Origin: an uncultured Pseudomonadota bacterium
Lineage (GTDB): Bacteria; Pseudomonadota; Gammaproteobacteria; Burkholderiales; SG8-39
NCBI GenBank assembly: GCA_903921325.1
Contig: CAIXPL010000024.1
Location: forward strand, 99,788 to 163,787
Direction of reading: 5' to 3'
Length of the DNA: 64,000 nucleotides
Below the pieces are notes generated by a model. It was not told the origin of the DNA. It did no database searches and was given only the letters and a program-made list of their open reading frames with translations. A program made the translations under genes and the position numbers. Positions 8,789 through 18,531 of this stretch are shown here, piece by piece. Position 1 is the stretch's first letter. Each line of letters starts with the position of its first letter.

Positions 8789-9275
8789 TATCGATCATGG
8801 CGGGTAACTGGTCATTTTGCAGTACCACTTTCTTGCGTGCGATCAGCCACCCACCCGAGCCGTAGGCGAGTGTATGTTCGTACCAGCCAAACACACTGAC
8901 TGTCGTGCGATGGTGTGGGTCGAAAATGTGATTGACAAAGCTCGAGCGCACCGCCATCGACTCACCGCTCAGTCCGGTTGCCTCGATATTGGTCACCGAG
9001 TGCATCGTACGTCGCAACGGAGTGGAGGCCGGTGAGCGCCCCGAGCGAATGCGCACGATTCGATCTTCCAGGCCCGCGCGACTGGCATAGTAAATATGCG
9101 ATAGCTCGCTTTGCGGGTCCTCGGTGAGTTGCTCTTCGTTACGCCAGGTGGGCACCCAGTATTCACAGTTTTGGGCAAATAGCGCGAGCCATTCGTCCCA
9201 ACGACGTTCATCGAGTAGCGCCGCCTCGCGGTAGAGCAATCGGGTTGCAATGGCCCCGTAGGTGGCAGGATTCAT
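8775..9275 (-). CDS. Aromatic-ring-hydroxylating dioxygenase, beta subunit
   Basis: The 166-residue protein matches the small subunit of Rieske non-haem dioxygenases (SnoaL-like cone fold). It has the N-terminal block LLYREAALLDERRWDEWLALF, then WVPTWRNEEQLTEDP and SHIYYASRAGLEDRIVRIRSG, which are typical. The subunit is structural and caps the alpha trimer. The ATG at 9275 (MNPATYG) overlaps the alpha-subunit stop as ATGA and is preferred to a longer frame reaching 9338. The stop codon lies inside a 31-bp tandem repeat. Confidence 0.93.
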   Translation of the reverse strand: MNPATYGAIATRLLYREAALLDERRWDEWLALFAQNCEYWVPTWRNEEQLTEDPQSELSHIYYASRAGLEDRIVRIRSGRSPASTPLRRTMHSVTNIEATGLSGESMAVRSSFVNHIFDPHHRTTVSVFGWYEHTLAYGSGGWLIARKKVVLQNDQLPAMIDIYCL

Positions 9276-10627
9276 CGTGCGCCCGCCGTGCCCGCTGCGC
9301 GTTCCGCCTCGGCACCACTTGCCATCAGGCGTGACCATTCGCGATACAAGGCATGGCCCCAGGTTTCAGCTTGCAAGTCAAATTGGCCTTGTACGCTCGA
9401 CACCGGAGTCACTCCGGCCGTTCGCGCCATCTCGTCAGCGCCCTGCACGCAATCGGCCATTCCACGGTAATAGCCCTGTACCGCGTCGATCTGACGTGCT
9501 CGCAGGCCCACGGCCATATCTTCGTACATCGTGGTGTCGTCCGGCGTGGCAAAGCCACTCACGTTGAAAAAATCCTCGAATTGACGCAAACGCCATTGAC
9601 GCACTTCAGGGGCCTCGCCAATTGGCGCGAGGCAGTAGTAGCGCATTTCGGTCTCGTCCACGGCCACCGGTCGAAAGGTGCGGATCAGCAACGACGTCGA
9701 GTCGGCAATCTGCATGCTGGGAAACACGGTCAGGTTGCGCAGACGCAGCATCCATTCGGCCTTGAGCGGGCCGAGCCGTTCGCGCACCTCGTCGATACGC
9801 GAAAAAATCGGCCGCTTGCTGGACTCCGACTGATTGAGCCAGATGGCGTTGTGTCCATTCTTGAACGTAAACGCTCCGCCCTGCTGCTCGAAGCGCCGCT
9901 TCCAGTCAAATTGCCGCGCTTCCTGATTGCCACTGACCAGATCGGCCCGCCGACGCTGCACTTCCATGAATGAAACATGGGTCGAGGTAAGGTGATAGGC
10001 GTCGGAACTGTTGTCAAGCTGCGCTTTCCAGTTACCCCGATAGGTAAAGCCGACCCGCCCCGGGACGAACTCCATACCCTGGGGGCCCTGCTCCATCGCG
10101 AGATCGAGAAAGAAGCGCAGCTCGCCGAGGAATTCCGCGAGCGGGGGCACCTCGGCTGACACCGAGCCAAACATCAGGCCCTTGTAGCTGGCAAACGCCC
10201 CCAGGGGGACCAGGTTGTGATCCTCGCGCGCAAAGCCGGCTGAATAGGCACCGCTCGCCTGATCCTTCACATCGGCAATGCGTCCAGCCGAGTCATACGC
10301 CCAGCCGTGATAGGGACACACATGAAATTTGCGATTGCCGCTCTCCAGTCGGCACAGCAACGTTCCCTTGTGCCGGCAGACATTGAGAAATGCCCGACGC
10401 ACGCCATCGGCACCGTGGCTTATCAAGACGGGCAAGCGACCGATCCAGGCGAGCAGGTAGTCATGCGGATGCGCGATCTGCGACTCGAGTCCGAGAAACA
10501 TCCAGGTGCGCTCAAACACATAACGCTGCTCGAACTCGAACACCTGCGGATCGGAGTAAACATCGGGATGAACCCGAAAAATACCCTCGGCAGGCCTGTC
10601 ATCGACCAACTGACTGAAATCGCTCAT
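9272..10627 (-). CDS. Aromatic-ring-hydroxylating dioxygenase, alpha subunit (Rieske)
   Basis: The 451-residue catalytic subunit has a Rieske [2Fe-2S] centre, CRHKGTLLC followed 12 residues on by CPYHGW, in its N-terminal third. The catalytic domain carries the mononuclear iron ligands in NSSDAYHLTSTH. The C-terminal acidic ligand is probably near FNVSGFATPDDTTMYEDM. The ATG at 10627 (MSDFSQLVDD) is preferred to an upstream GTG at 10681. No ferredoxin reductase is adjacent, so electrons must come from elsewhere. The substrate cannot be read from the sequence; the neighbouring Bug receptor suggests an aromatic carboxylate. Confidence 0.93.
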   Translation of the reverse strand: MSDFSQLVDDRPAEGIFRVHPDVYSDPQVFEFEQRYVFERTWMFLGLESQIAHPHDYLLAWIGRLPVLISHGADGVRRAFLNVCRHKGTLLCRLESGNRKFHVCPYHGWAYDSAGRIADVKDQASGAYSAGFAREDHNLVPLGAFASYKGLMFGSVSAEVPPLAEFLGELRFFLDLAMEQGPQGMEFVPGRVGFTYRGNWKAQLDNSSDAYHLTSTHVSFMEVQRRRADLVSGNQEARQFDWKRRFEQQGGAFTFKNGHNAIWLNQSESSKRPIFSRIDEVRERLGPLKAEWMLRLRNLTVFPSMQIADSTSLLIRTFRPVAVDETEMRYYCLAPIGEAPEVRQWRLRQFEDFFNVSGFATPDDTTMYEDMAVGLRARQIDAVQGYYRGMADCVQGADEMARTAGVTPVSSVQGQFDLQAETWGHALYREWSRLMASGAEAERAAGTAGAR

Positions 10628-10699
10628 ACCCAGCTTGCGCTCCACTATTGCGCCCGGCGAGCGGCTGCGAATTGCCGCCACGAGGCCGTTGTCTCTACT

Positions 10700-11185
10700 C
10701 TAGCGTGCTTCGATCTGAACCGGGGTGCCAGCATCAACCCGGTCGTACAAATCGACGATGTCACGATTGCGCATGCGCACGCAGCCAATCGAGCCGGGTA
10801 TACCCATCGGCACGCTGTCCGGGGTCCCGTGAATGTATACATAGCGGCGCATCGTATCGACCTGGCCCAGGCGATTGAAGCCTGGCTCATTGCCGCACAG
10901 CCAGAGTATTCGGGTCAGTATCCAGTCGCGCGCGGGGTACGTGCGAGACAGCTCCTCGGTCCAGATTTCACCGGTGGGCCGTCGACCGACAAACACCGTA
11001 TTCAATGCGGCGCCCCTGCCAATGCGTGCACGAATACGATGCGATCCGAGCGGTGTGCAATGACTGCCCATCTGCTGGCCTGCGCCTTTCGCAGCGGTAG
11101 AGACCCGGTAACGTGCAATTTCCTGACCAGACGCACTGTGCAGGCTGAGCACCTGATCGAATAGATGGATACGAATGTGGTTCAC
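10700..11185 (-). CDS. L,D-transpeptidase (YkuD family)
   Basis: This is a small L,D-transpeptidase domain with the catalytic motif HGTPDSVPMGIPGSIGCVRM (His, then SxGCxR with the nucleophilic cysteine). Such enzymes cross-link peptidoglycan or attach proteins to it. The GTG at 11185 (VNHIRIHLFDQVLSL) gives a 161-residue protein that begins where the domain begins. Starting at 11344 would add 53 residues read through tadA in another frame, which look artificial. No signal peptide is visible, which is odd for a periplasmic enzyme, though short homologues of this kind are common in betaproteobacteria. Confidence 0.85.
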   Translation of the reverse strand: MNHIRIHLFDQVLSLHSASGQEIARYRVSTAAKGAGQQMGSHCTPLGSHRIRARIGRGAALNTVFVGRRPTGEIWTEELSRTYPARDWILTRILWLCGNEPGFNRLGQVDTMRRYVYIHGTPDSVPMGIPGSIGCVRMRNRDIVDLYDRVDAGTPVQIEAR

Positions 11186-11217
11186 GTGTAAGTCCGACCT
11201 TGGTTGATACAGGTGAC

Positions 11218-11762
<545 letters not shown>

Positions 11763-11925
11763 TCAGGTGTTCAGATCGTCCAATTCTCGCATAGCACAAC
11801 GCGCACCGCCCTGCTCAGCCCTCGGCATGGAAAAGTTGCGGGAAAGCGCGAATTGCTGCCTCGATTTTTTTACCCAGTCGGGTTTCACTGAGCGCTCTCG
11901 CCGCGCAACGCTCAGGCAGCATTGA

Positions 11926-14478
11926 ATGAATACTGGAAGTCAGGTCATTTCCGCCAAGCAGGCAAACAAGCTGACGCAGCCGCACGCGGCGACGGCAGTC
12001 AGTTCGAATGCCCGCGACGGGCTGGCCTCCGGTGAGCAAAGGCGCAGTCGCACCGGCAAGCAAACGACCGACGGCCAAACGACCCGGCCGCAATCGACTC
12101 GATCCCAAACGACCGGACCACAAGGTACCGGACCACAAGGTGCCGGACCCAGAGGCACCGGTCCCCAGGGTACCGGTCCGCAGGGTACTGGTCCGCAGGG
12201 TACCGGACCGCGAGCGACCGCGCCGCAATCCACCCGTGCGCAGACGACGGGGCCGCAGCCCATCGCGCCGCAACGCTCTGACAGTCTGCTGCGCAAGCTG
12301 CGGTTGGGGCCCGTAATGGTCGGGCTGGTTGCCTTGGTCATGTTGATTGGCGCCTACCTTTTTTCCAGTTCTGCCAATGAGCGGCTGCAGCAGGTATTGG
12401 CAGACCGAATGCGCCCCGCGTTGCACATCCATCAACTTCAATCTGCGCTCGCTGCGATACACCTCCTTGAAGTGGACATCTGGCGTCGCAGCGATCCCGC
12501 TCGCCTGGCTGGGCAGCTCATTACCCTGCGCACACAGCGCAGCCATTTTGAGCATGCGCTGGCTGAATTTCTAACCGATGGCAATGGCCTCAACCCTGCT
12601 GAGGGTGCGGGCCTCGAGCAGCACTGGCAGCGCTACCGTGAATGGCTGCAGCAAGTGGAAAATCGCGCCCGCGGCGAACCTGCCACGCGCAGCGAGGATC
12701 CGATTCAGAGTGAATCCAGTCAAAGATTTCTACCGTTATCAAAGGACCTCAAGGTTCTTGCCGAGGTTTCGCAGGCGCGTGCCGATGCCATTCTGGAAGG
12801 CGCCATCGCCGCTAACGAGCGCTTGTCACGCATATTGCTCGCGTTCGGGTTCGTTGCGCTAATCGGCGTCGGCCTGGCCGGCGCGCTGTTTCTGCGCGCG
12901 TTGACCGGCAGACTCAACGTCCTTTACCTGGGCGCCAAGGCGCTTGCGCAGGGGCAGCAGGATGTGGGCATCGATGTTGGCGGAACCGATGAATTAACTG
13001 CAATTGCCCGCAGCCTGCAGGTCTTGCAGCAGCGCCTTGGCGCACGCGACGCCTCACTGCGATCGGCGCGCGATGATCTGCAGGCAAAGATCGAGGAGCA
13101 CAGCAGCGACATCAAACAGCGCGAGGAAGAGCTGCAACGTGAAATTCTCGCGCGCCGCGGCGTCGAGGATCAATTACAGCACCAGGCCCAGCATGACAGC
13201 CTGACCGGGTTGCCCAATCGCAGCTACGCCATCGAGAAGCTGAGCTTCGCCATTGCCAGGGCGGCGCAAAGTCAGCACCAGGTGGTCGTGCTTTTTCTCG
13301 ATCTCGATCATTTCAAGACGATCAATGATTCTCTGGGTCCGTCGGTCGGCGATAGTGTGCTGGTGCAGGCCGCACAGCGTCTGCGCTACGCGGTCCGCTC
13401 GGGGGACACCGTAGCGCACACCGGCGGCGATGAATTTCTGATCATCCTTGGTGATATTCAGTCACGAGAGGGTGCTCGCGCGATGGGCGCAAAAATTCTG
13501 CGCGCCTTTGCCACGCCACTTCCTGTCGGGGACAAGCACCTGACGGTCACCCCCAGCATGGGCCTCGCGGTGTTTCCGACCGACGGCGAAGATGCCGAAA
13601 CCTTGTTGCGCAATGCTGATCTCGCGATGTACGACGCCAAACAGGCGGGGCGCAATACGTTTCGCTATTACGAGAGCGCAAAACACGAACAGGTGCTGCT
13701 GACCCTGAGCATGGAATCTGACTTGCGTCTCGCGTTGGCGCAGCGCGAATTTCATCTGGTGTACCAGCCGGTCATCGATGCGAACGCCAATCGCGTCGTC
13801 GCGGTGGAGGCCCTGGTGCGCTGGCACAGTCCAAGCCGCGGGGTTTTGCCTGCGGCCGATTTCATTCCCATCGCCGATCGCCTGGGGTTGATCGGTGACA
13901 TTGACCAATGGGTGCTTGACACGGCCTGCGCCCAGCTACGCAACTGGGACGAGTCAGGATGGTCAGAACTGAATCTGGCGATCAATGCGTCACTGCGCCA
14001 TCCACGCGGTGCCAATCTGGATGAGATGATCGAACGTCCCCTGAAACGCAACGGGATCGCCACGAACCGGATACAGATCGAAGTGACCGAAGACCTGTTG
14101 CTGGAGAACGACGCACAGGTTCGTCAGACATTCCAGACTCTTTCGGGTATGGGTGTAAAGATGGCGATCGATGATTTCGGGGCAGGCTATTCGGCCCTTG
14201 CCAGCCTCAAGCACTACCGCTTCGACATACTCAAGATCGACCCATCGCTCACCCGCGATGTTGTACTCGACGAGCACTCCCGTGCGCTGTCCCGGGCAGC
14301 GGTCAACCTGGGGATCAGCATGGGCATGCAGATCATCGCCGAGGGTGTCGAAACCGCTGAACAACAAGCGTTTCTCATCGCCTGCGGTGTGCATCGCTGC
14401 CAGGGCCACTGGATTGCGCCGGCCATGCCCGCCGAAGAGTTTGAACTCTGGTACCAGAAGCACCGCGGCTCGCTCTGA
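11926..14478 (+). CDS. Membrane GGDEF/EAL cyclic-di-GMP signalling protein with pentapeptide-repeat leader
   Basis: The 850-residue protein joins diguanylate cyclase and phosphodiesterase domains. Residues 46-115 are 14 pentapeptides of the form QGTGP. A first membrane helix (about 129-148), a periplasmic sensing region and a second helix (about 305-325) follow, then a HAMP-like segment and a charged coiled coil. The GGDEF domain keeps HTGGDEFLIILGD and FLDLDHFKTINDSLG. The EAL domain keeps EALVRW, IEVTED, IDDFGAGYSALAS, LKIDPS and AEGVETAEQQ, so both look catalytically competent. No obvious partner genes are nearby. The repeat leader, which would face the cytoplasm, is not typical of the family. 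Confidence 0.93.
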   Translation: MNTGSQVISAKQANKLTQPHAATAVSSNARDGLASGEQRRSRTGKQTTDGQTTRPQSTRSQTTGPQGTGPQGAGPRGTGPQGTGPQGTGPQGTGPRATAPQSTRAQTTGPQPIAPQRSDSLLRKLRLGPVMVGLVALVMLIGAYLFSSSANERLQQVLADRMRPALHIHQLQSALAAIHLLEVDIWRRSDPARLAGQLITLRTQRSHFEHALAEFLTDGNGLNPAEGAGLEQHWQRYREWLQQVENRARGEPATRSEDPIQSESSQRFLPLSKDLKVLAEVSQARADAILEGAIAANERLSRILLAFGFVALIGVGLAGALFLRALTGRLNVLYLGAKALAQGQQDVGIDVGGTDELTAIARSLQVLQQRLGARDASLRSARDDLQAKIEEHSSDIKQREEELQREILARRGVEDQLQHQAQHDSLTGLPNRSYAIEKLSFAIARAAQSQHQVVVLFLDLDHFKTINDSLGPSVGDSVLVQAAQRLRYAVRSGDTVAHTGGDEFLIILGDIQSREGARAMGAKILRAFATPLPVGDKHLTVTPSMGLAVFPTDGEDAETLLRNADLAMYDAKQAGRNTFRYYESAKHEQVLLTLSMESDLRLALAQREFHLVYQPVIDANANRVVAVEALVRWHSPSRGVLPAADFIPIADRLGLIGDIDQWVLDTACAQLRNWDESGWSELNLAINASLRHPRGANLDEMIERPLKRNGIATNRIQIEVTEDLLLENDAQVRQTFQTLSGMGVKMAIDDFGAGYSALASLKHYRFDILKIDPSLTRDVVLDEHSRALSRAAVNLGISMGMQIIAEGVETAEQQAFLIACGVHRCQGHWIAPAMPAEEFELWYQKHRGSL
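12061..12270 (+). repeat. 15-bp coding minisatellite, 14 units
   Basis: Fourteen in-frame 15-bp units encode pentapeptides from QTTDG through QGTGP to QPIAP. The central units (about 12106-12210) are nearly identical, for example CAGGGTACCGGTCCG, and the flanking units are more diverged. This is consistent with expansion from the middle. Confidence 0.93.
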
Positions 14479-14627
14479 GCGGCCGGGCGTGGCAGCGCAT
14501 CACGCCGCGGTACACCGCCTGAGGATGTTGTCACAACCCGGTAGCAAATAACGGGCATCAAGGCAGCGCAGGACCGTTTGCCAGCAGGCGAACTCTTGCA
14601 CCCCATGGCCGTCAACTGCGCTTACCT

Positions 14628-16133
14628 GTGCCCACACTCCGCTCGCTTGCTCCGACTGTCGTTTTGCGTCACTCGTTGGCCTTTGCGATTGCCGGCTTCA
14701 CCCTGGTGCATCTGGCCTTGGGATTTGTGCTCGATTTCTCCACCGATGAGGCGCACTACGCGCTCTATGCGCGCTTTCTCGATTGGAGTTATTTCGACCA
14801 TCCTCCGCTCGTTGGATGGATTCAATGGCCATTGATCCGCTCTGATGCGCCTGAAGGGATCGTTCGACTCATTCCACAGGTGCTATGGCTCACCAGTCTC
14901 GCCCTCGTCGCCAGTATCGCTCGCACGCTGGGTGCCGACGGCCTCGGAATATCCTGGTCGGTGACGGCATGGCTCCTCGCGCCGCTACCGCAGGCGCTGG
15001 CGGTTGGCCTGGTACCAGATAGCCTGTTGGTTGTCTTTACCCTGCTGTCAATGCGATTGGCGCTGGCACTGGCCGACCACTGGGCTGCTCCCGGCACAGC
15101 GCAACACTCGCCGTGGCAACTATGGCTGAGCCTTGGTTTGTGTGTCGGTCTTGCCGGCCTGTCCAAATACACTGCGATCCTGGCAGCGTTCGCCCTCGCG
15201 CTGTGCCTGTTCGCCTGGCGCGGACACAAGTTGGTCAGCGAGCGCGGTCTGTGGGTTGCCCTGTTGGTGGCGGCCCTTGCGGTCGCCCCGGTGTTTATCT
15301 GGAACCTCCAGCACGATTGGATATCGTTCACCTATCAGCTGCGTCATGGCGTGGGCGCAGAGCCACGCTGGTCGCGTATCGTGACCTTCATGCTCGTGCA
15401 ACTGCTGGTTTTTGGTCCGTTAATTGCAATTGGGACAACGGTCGCTCTGCGTGCGGGCGGAATGCACCGACCCGCACTGTTGTGGTTTTTCGCCATACCG
15501 TTTGTCGTGTTTGCCTGGATGTCCCGCGGTGGGGGCAGCCTCCCGCACTGGACCGCGCCGGCGTGGGCCGCGCTCGCCCCGTTGAGCGGCCTGGGATTGA
15601 GTATCGCCTGGCGCAGCGGGCAGCGGCTGCTGATTGCAATCGTCGCAGCAGCGCAATGCGTAGTTTGCCTGTGCGGCTTTGTATTGCTCTTCAATGGCGG
15701 AATCCCATTGCGCGGACTGGACGATCCGGGCGGACGCGACAATCCTGTAGCCGATCTCTATGGCTGGAGAGCGGCGGCAAACCATGCACGATGTCTTTCG
15801 GATGAAACACACACACCCTATCTTGCTGTCCAGAATTGGACTCTTGCCAGCGTGCTTGCCTGGTACGCGCGTCCACTTCCCGTGATGGTGCTCGATGATC
15901 GATTCGATCAATTTGATCTGTGGTTTGGTCAACTGCCTGTCGGCGCCGACGCGGTTGTCGTGGGTTGGTCGGGCATGAAATTCGCGCCACCGGTTCATCC
16001 AGGCGAATTCGCCTCGTGCGAACGTCGCGGCAGCGAAGATGTGGTGCGTGCCGGCCGCATCATTGGACGCACCGAGTTCCTGTTATGCCGCCACTGGGGT
16101 GGACATCCCGCGCCTGAGCGGAGTGCACAGTGA
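14628..16133 (+). CDS. Glycosyltransferase family 39 (ArnT/PMT-like) membrane protein
   Basis: The 501-residue polytopic protein has the GT39/GT83-like N-terminal loop LDFSTDEAHYALYARFLDWSYFDHPPLVG, whose Asp-Glu pair is the predicted catalytic site after the first membrane helix. Many hydrophobic helices follow. Such enzymes move sugars from polyprenyl-phosphate donors to lipid A or other acceptors in the periplasm. The start is a GTG at 14628 with no strong Shine-Dalgarno sequence. It overlaps the next gene by 4 bp (GTGA) and is the first of four genes that look like one envelope-glycolipid operon. Confidence 0.88.
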   Translation: MPTLRSLAPTVVLRHSLAFAIAGFTLVHLALGFVLDFSTDEAHYALYARFLDWSYFDHPPLVGWIQWPLIRSDAPEGIVRLIPQVLWLTSLALVASIARTLGADGLGISWSVTAWLLAPLPQALAVGLVPDSLLVVFTLLSMRLALALADHWAAPGTAQHSPWQLWLSLGLCVGLAGLSKYTAILAAFALALCLFAWRGHKLVSERGLWVALLVAALAVAPVFIWNLQHDWISFTYQLRHGVGAEPRWSRIVTFMLVQLLVFGPLIAIGTTVALRAGGMHRPALLWFFAIPFVVFAWMSRGGGSLPHWTAPAWAALAPLSGLGLSIAWRSGQRLLIAIVAAAQCVVCLCGFVLLFNGGIPLRGLDDPGGRDNPVADLYGWRAAANHARCLSDETHTPYLAVQNWTLASVLAWYARPLPVMVLDDRFDQFDLWFGQLPVGADAVVVGWSGMKFAPPVHPGEFASCERRGSEDVVRAGRIIGRTEFLLCRHWGGHPAPERSAQ

Positions 16134-17212
16134 TCGCGGGATGGCGCTCGCGCTCGCACCGTGCCCATTTGTTTCGCTATGCCATCTCAGCTGCACTTCT
16201 GATCCGCGCGGGTACGCTCATCAACTGGCGGGAAGTCTCTATGGCGCTGGGCGCCATTGCGCCGGGTGAACTCTGGCGGGCAGTCGCACTGATTGCGCTC
16301 TCCAACGCGCTGGCTGGCTGGCGCTGGGGCGGACTGATGCAACGCGCCGGATTCAATGGTCGGCGCACTCGCTTCATTGGCCTTTTCTTCGCCGGTGGCC
16401 TCATCAACCAGGCACTGCCGACCACCCTGGTCGGCGACGGCTATCGTGCGTTCGCCGCAGCCAGCGCAGGGCGGGCCGTTACCCGCAGCGCCGCGCCCAC
16501 CTCCCGCCTCCCACTCCGGGGCATCACGGAAGCGCTTGCGATCTTTGGGACGTTACGCAACCCGAGCAGCAGAGAACGCGAAGCCCTGCTCATGGTTGCC
16601 TTGGACCGCTCCCTCGGACTCATGGGCAACATTGCCTTGGGTACGGCAGGACTCGCATTGGGCGGCGCGATGATTGCACCCTGGCTGGCAACCCTCGGCC
16701 TGTGGGTGCTTGGACTCATGCTGGTTTGCACACTCATCGTTGGAGCGCTCATTGCCAGAGGTCGATTGAATCGCGCACTGTGCGCCGTGGGTGCCCGGTT
16801 ACGCCTCGTTCAACTCGATCGACGGATCGGATTCGCCTGGGGCTGGCCGCACAACCTGCGTCAACTGGCGCTCTCCATACTCGTACACATCCTCGCCGTC
16901 GGTGCCCTTGGCGCATGTTTGAGTGCCTCTGGCGTCGTGGTGCCTTTCACCGCACTGCTGGTCGGGATGCCAGCGGCCGCGATACTCACTCTTTTGCCTA
17001 TCAGCGTATCGGGCTGGGGACTGCGCGAAACCACCCTGGTGGCCCTGCTCGCCCTTTGGCAGATTCCGGCCGGGCCTGTCGTAATCGGTTCCATCCTCTA
17101 CGGCGCGCTCAGCCTTCTGGTGTATCTGCCCGCCGCGCCTATGCTGCTGACACGCCCGCGCGAAGCGGCGACACAATCGAGGGTTTCGAGTCCGGTGGTG
17201 GGCCGACCATGA
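16130..17212 (+). CDS. Flippase-like membrane protein (LPG synthase TM-region family, UPF0104)
   Basis: This 360-residue integral membrane protein resembles the transmembrane part of lysylphosphatidylglycerol synthase (YbhN/UPF0104). Typical features are LFFAGGLINQALPTTLVGDGYRAFAAA in the N-terminal half and the late SVSGWGLRETTLVALLAL block. There is no aminoacyl-transferase domain. Family members are thought to move lipid-linked substrates across the inner membrane, but evidence is limited. It starts with GTG inside the GT39 stop and overlaps the GT9 gene as ATGA. Confidence 0.85.
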   Translation: MIAGWRSRSHRAHLFRYAISAALLIRAGTLINWREVSMALGAIAPGELWRAVALIALSNALAGWRWGGLMQRAGFNGRRTRFIGLFFAGGLINQALPTTLVGDGYRAFAAASAGRAVTRSAAPTSRLPLRGITEALAIFGTLRNPSSREREALLMVALDRSLGLMGNIALGTAGLALGGAMIAPWLATLGLWVLGLMLVCTLIVGALIARGRLNRALCAVGARLRLVQLDRRIGFAWGWPHNLRQLALSILVHILAVGALGACLSASGVVVPFTALLVGMPAAAILTLLPISVSGWGLRETTLVALLALWQIPAGPVVIGSILYGALSLLVYLPAAPMLLTRPREAATQSRVSSPVVGRP

Positions 17213-18531
17213 GCTTGCGGGTCGATACGATGCGCTGGATCGATCGCCATGTCGGCATTCCGCTGTGCGCAGTCGCGACGCTCTGGCTTTGGCTCACTCA
17301 TCACCTCTTACCCGCACGCAAGCGACCTGATCAACCCCGCGAAGTGCTGTTTATCGAACTCTCTGAAATGGGTAGTGCAATCCTCGCCGATCCGGCCATG
17401 CGACGCGCCCAGGCACAGGGCGTCAACATTCATTTTCTGATTTTTGCGAATAACCGGGTGAGTCTCGAATTGCTTGACACCGTCAAGCGTACCCAGGTGA
17501 TGGTCATTGATCCGCGGAATCTGCTTGTGCTTGCCCGCAGCAGCCTTGCGTTTCTGATCGAAGCGCGCCGGCGTCGGATCGATTGCGTGATCGACCTGGA
17601 ACTGTTCTCGCGGTTTACGGCACTTTTGAGCGGGCTGTCAGGCGCAACGTGTCGCGTCGGATTTCATCGCCTGCATGGCGAGGGCCTGTGGCGTGGAGAC
17701 ATGCTGACCCACCGGGTTCTGTACAACCCGCACCAGCACATCGCCAAGAACTTTCTCGCGCTGGTGCACGCCGCATTTTCAAACGCGCCCGAGGTTCCGT
17801 ACAGCAAGATCACCATTCCTGACGAATGGATCCGCCTCACGCAGGCAAGAGTGGATAACCATGAACGCGCCATAGTGCACGGCATCATCTCGCGTGCCGC
17901 ACAATCGGCTGGCCAGCCTGTTGATTTGAATGCTGCTCGCTCGGATGCTGCTCGCTTGGACGCTGCTGGTTTGGGAATCGCTGGCGGTAAGCGTGCCTCA
18001 GACCTGCGGCCGCTCGTTCTCATCAATCCGAACGCCAGTGAATTGCTTCCTCAGCGCTGCTGGCCGGCAGAGCGATTCGCAGCACTCATCCAGCAAGCAA
18101 GTCAGCGCTGGCCTGAGGCACTGTTTCTGATCACCGGCTCAAAGCAGGAACGCCACTACGCTGAATCAATTCGGACAGCAGCCGGCGGTGCCACCGTGAA
18201 TCTGGCCGGTTGCCTTGCATTTGGGCAATTGCCCGCACTGTACTGTCTGGCCCGCGTCATGGTCACCAACGATTCCGGACCAGCACATTTTGCGGCGGTG
18301 ACACCGTTGCCAACCATTGTGCTCTTTGGTCCCGAAACGCCTGATCTTTACCGCTCCCTTGGCAACACGACACCCATCACTGCGTCACTGGCCTGTTCCC
18401 CCTGTGTCAGTGCCGCCAACCATCGCCGCACAGCATGCGATGACAACGCCTGTATGCGGGCGATTACCGTCGAGCGAGTGCTCAATGCGCTGACACCCTT
18501 TATGACAGAAGCAGCTCACGCCCATGCCTGA
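17209..18531 (+). CDS. Glycosyltransferase family 9 (heptosyltransferase-like)
   Basis: The 440-residue product is a GT9 (ADP-heptose:LPS heptosyltransferase-like) enzyme. The N-terminal Rossmann half begins with EVLFIELSEMGSAILADPAM. The C-terminal donor-binding half has LVLINPNASELLPQRCWP and the signature VTNDSGPAHFAAVTPLPTIVLFG. A hydrophobic segment near residues 20-40 may tether it to the membrane. Three 15-bp in-frame repeats (AARSD, AARLD, AAGLG) sit in the linker between the halves. The ATG at 17209 overlaps the previous stop (ATGA); the frame is open to 16702 but that part shadows the upstream gene. Confidence 0.88.
   Translation: MSLRVDTMRWIDRHVGIPLCAVATLWLWLTHHLLPARKRPDQPREVLFIELSEMGSAILADPAMRRAQAQGVNIHFLIFANNRVSLELLDTVKRTQVMVIDPRNLLVLARSSLAFLIEARRRRIDCVIDLELFSRFTALLSGLSGATCRVGFHRLHGEGLWRGDMLTHRVLYNPHQHIAKNFLALVHAAFSNAPEVPYSKITIPDEWIRLTQARVDNHERAIVHGIISRAAQSAGQPVDLNAARSDAARLDAAGLGIAGGKRASDLRPLVLINPNASELLPQRCWPAERFAALIQQASQRWPEALFLITGSKQERHYAESIRTAAGGATVNLAGCLAFGQLPALYCLARVMVTNDSGPAHFAAVTPLPTIVLFGPETPDLYRSLGNTTPITASLACSPCVSAANHRRTACDDNACMRAITVERVLNALTPFMTEAAHAHA
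17932..17976 (+). repeat. 15-bp in-frame tandem repeat, three units
   Basis: Units GCTGCTCGCTCGGAT (17932), GCTGCTCGCTTGGAC (17947) and GCTGCTGGTTTGGGA (17962) encode AARSD-AARLD-AAGLG in the interdomain linker of the GT9 protein. Confidence 0.85.

Noticed and set aside
12061..12270. Collagen-like repeat
   Set aside because: The period is five residues (QGTGP), not Gly-X-Y triplets.
11815..12555. Minus-strand frame with repeats such as GTLWSG
   Set aside because: It is the antisense reading of the pentapeptide leader of the GGDEF/EAL gene.
14486..14506. Hairpin after the GGDEF/EAL gene (GGCGTG / CACGCC)
   Set aside because: The stem is only 6 bp with a 9-nt loop and no T-run, too weak to call a terminator.
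16702..17208. Extended N-terminus of the GT9 protein
   Set aside because: It is an arginine- and threonine-rich shadow of the flippase-like gene; the ATG at 17209 overlaps the upstream stop as in the rest of the operon.
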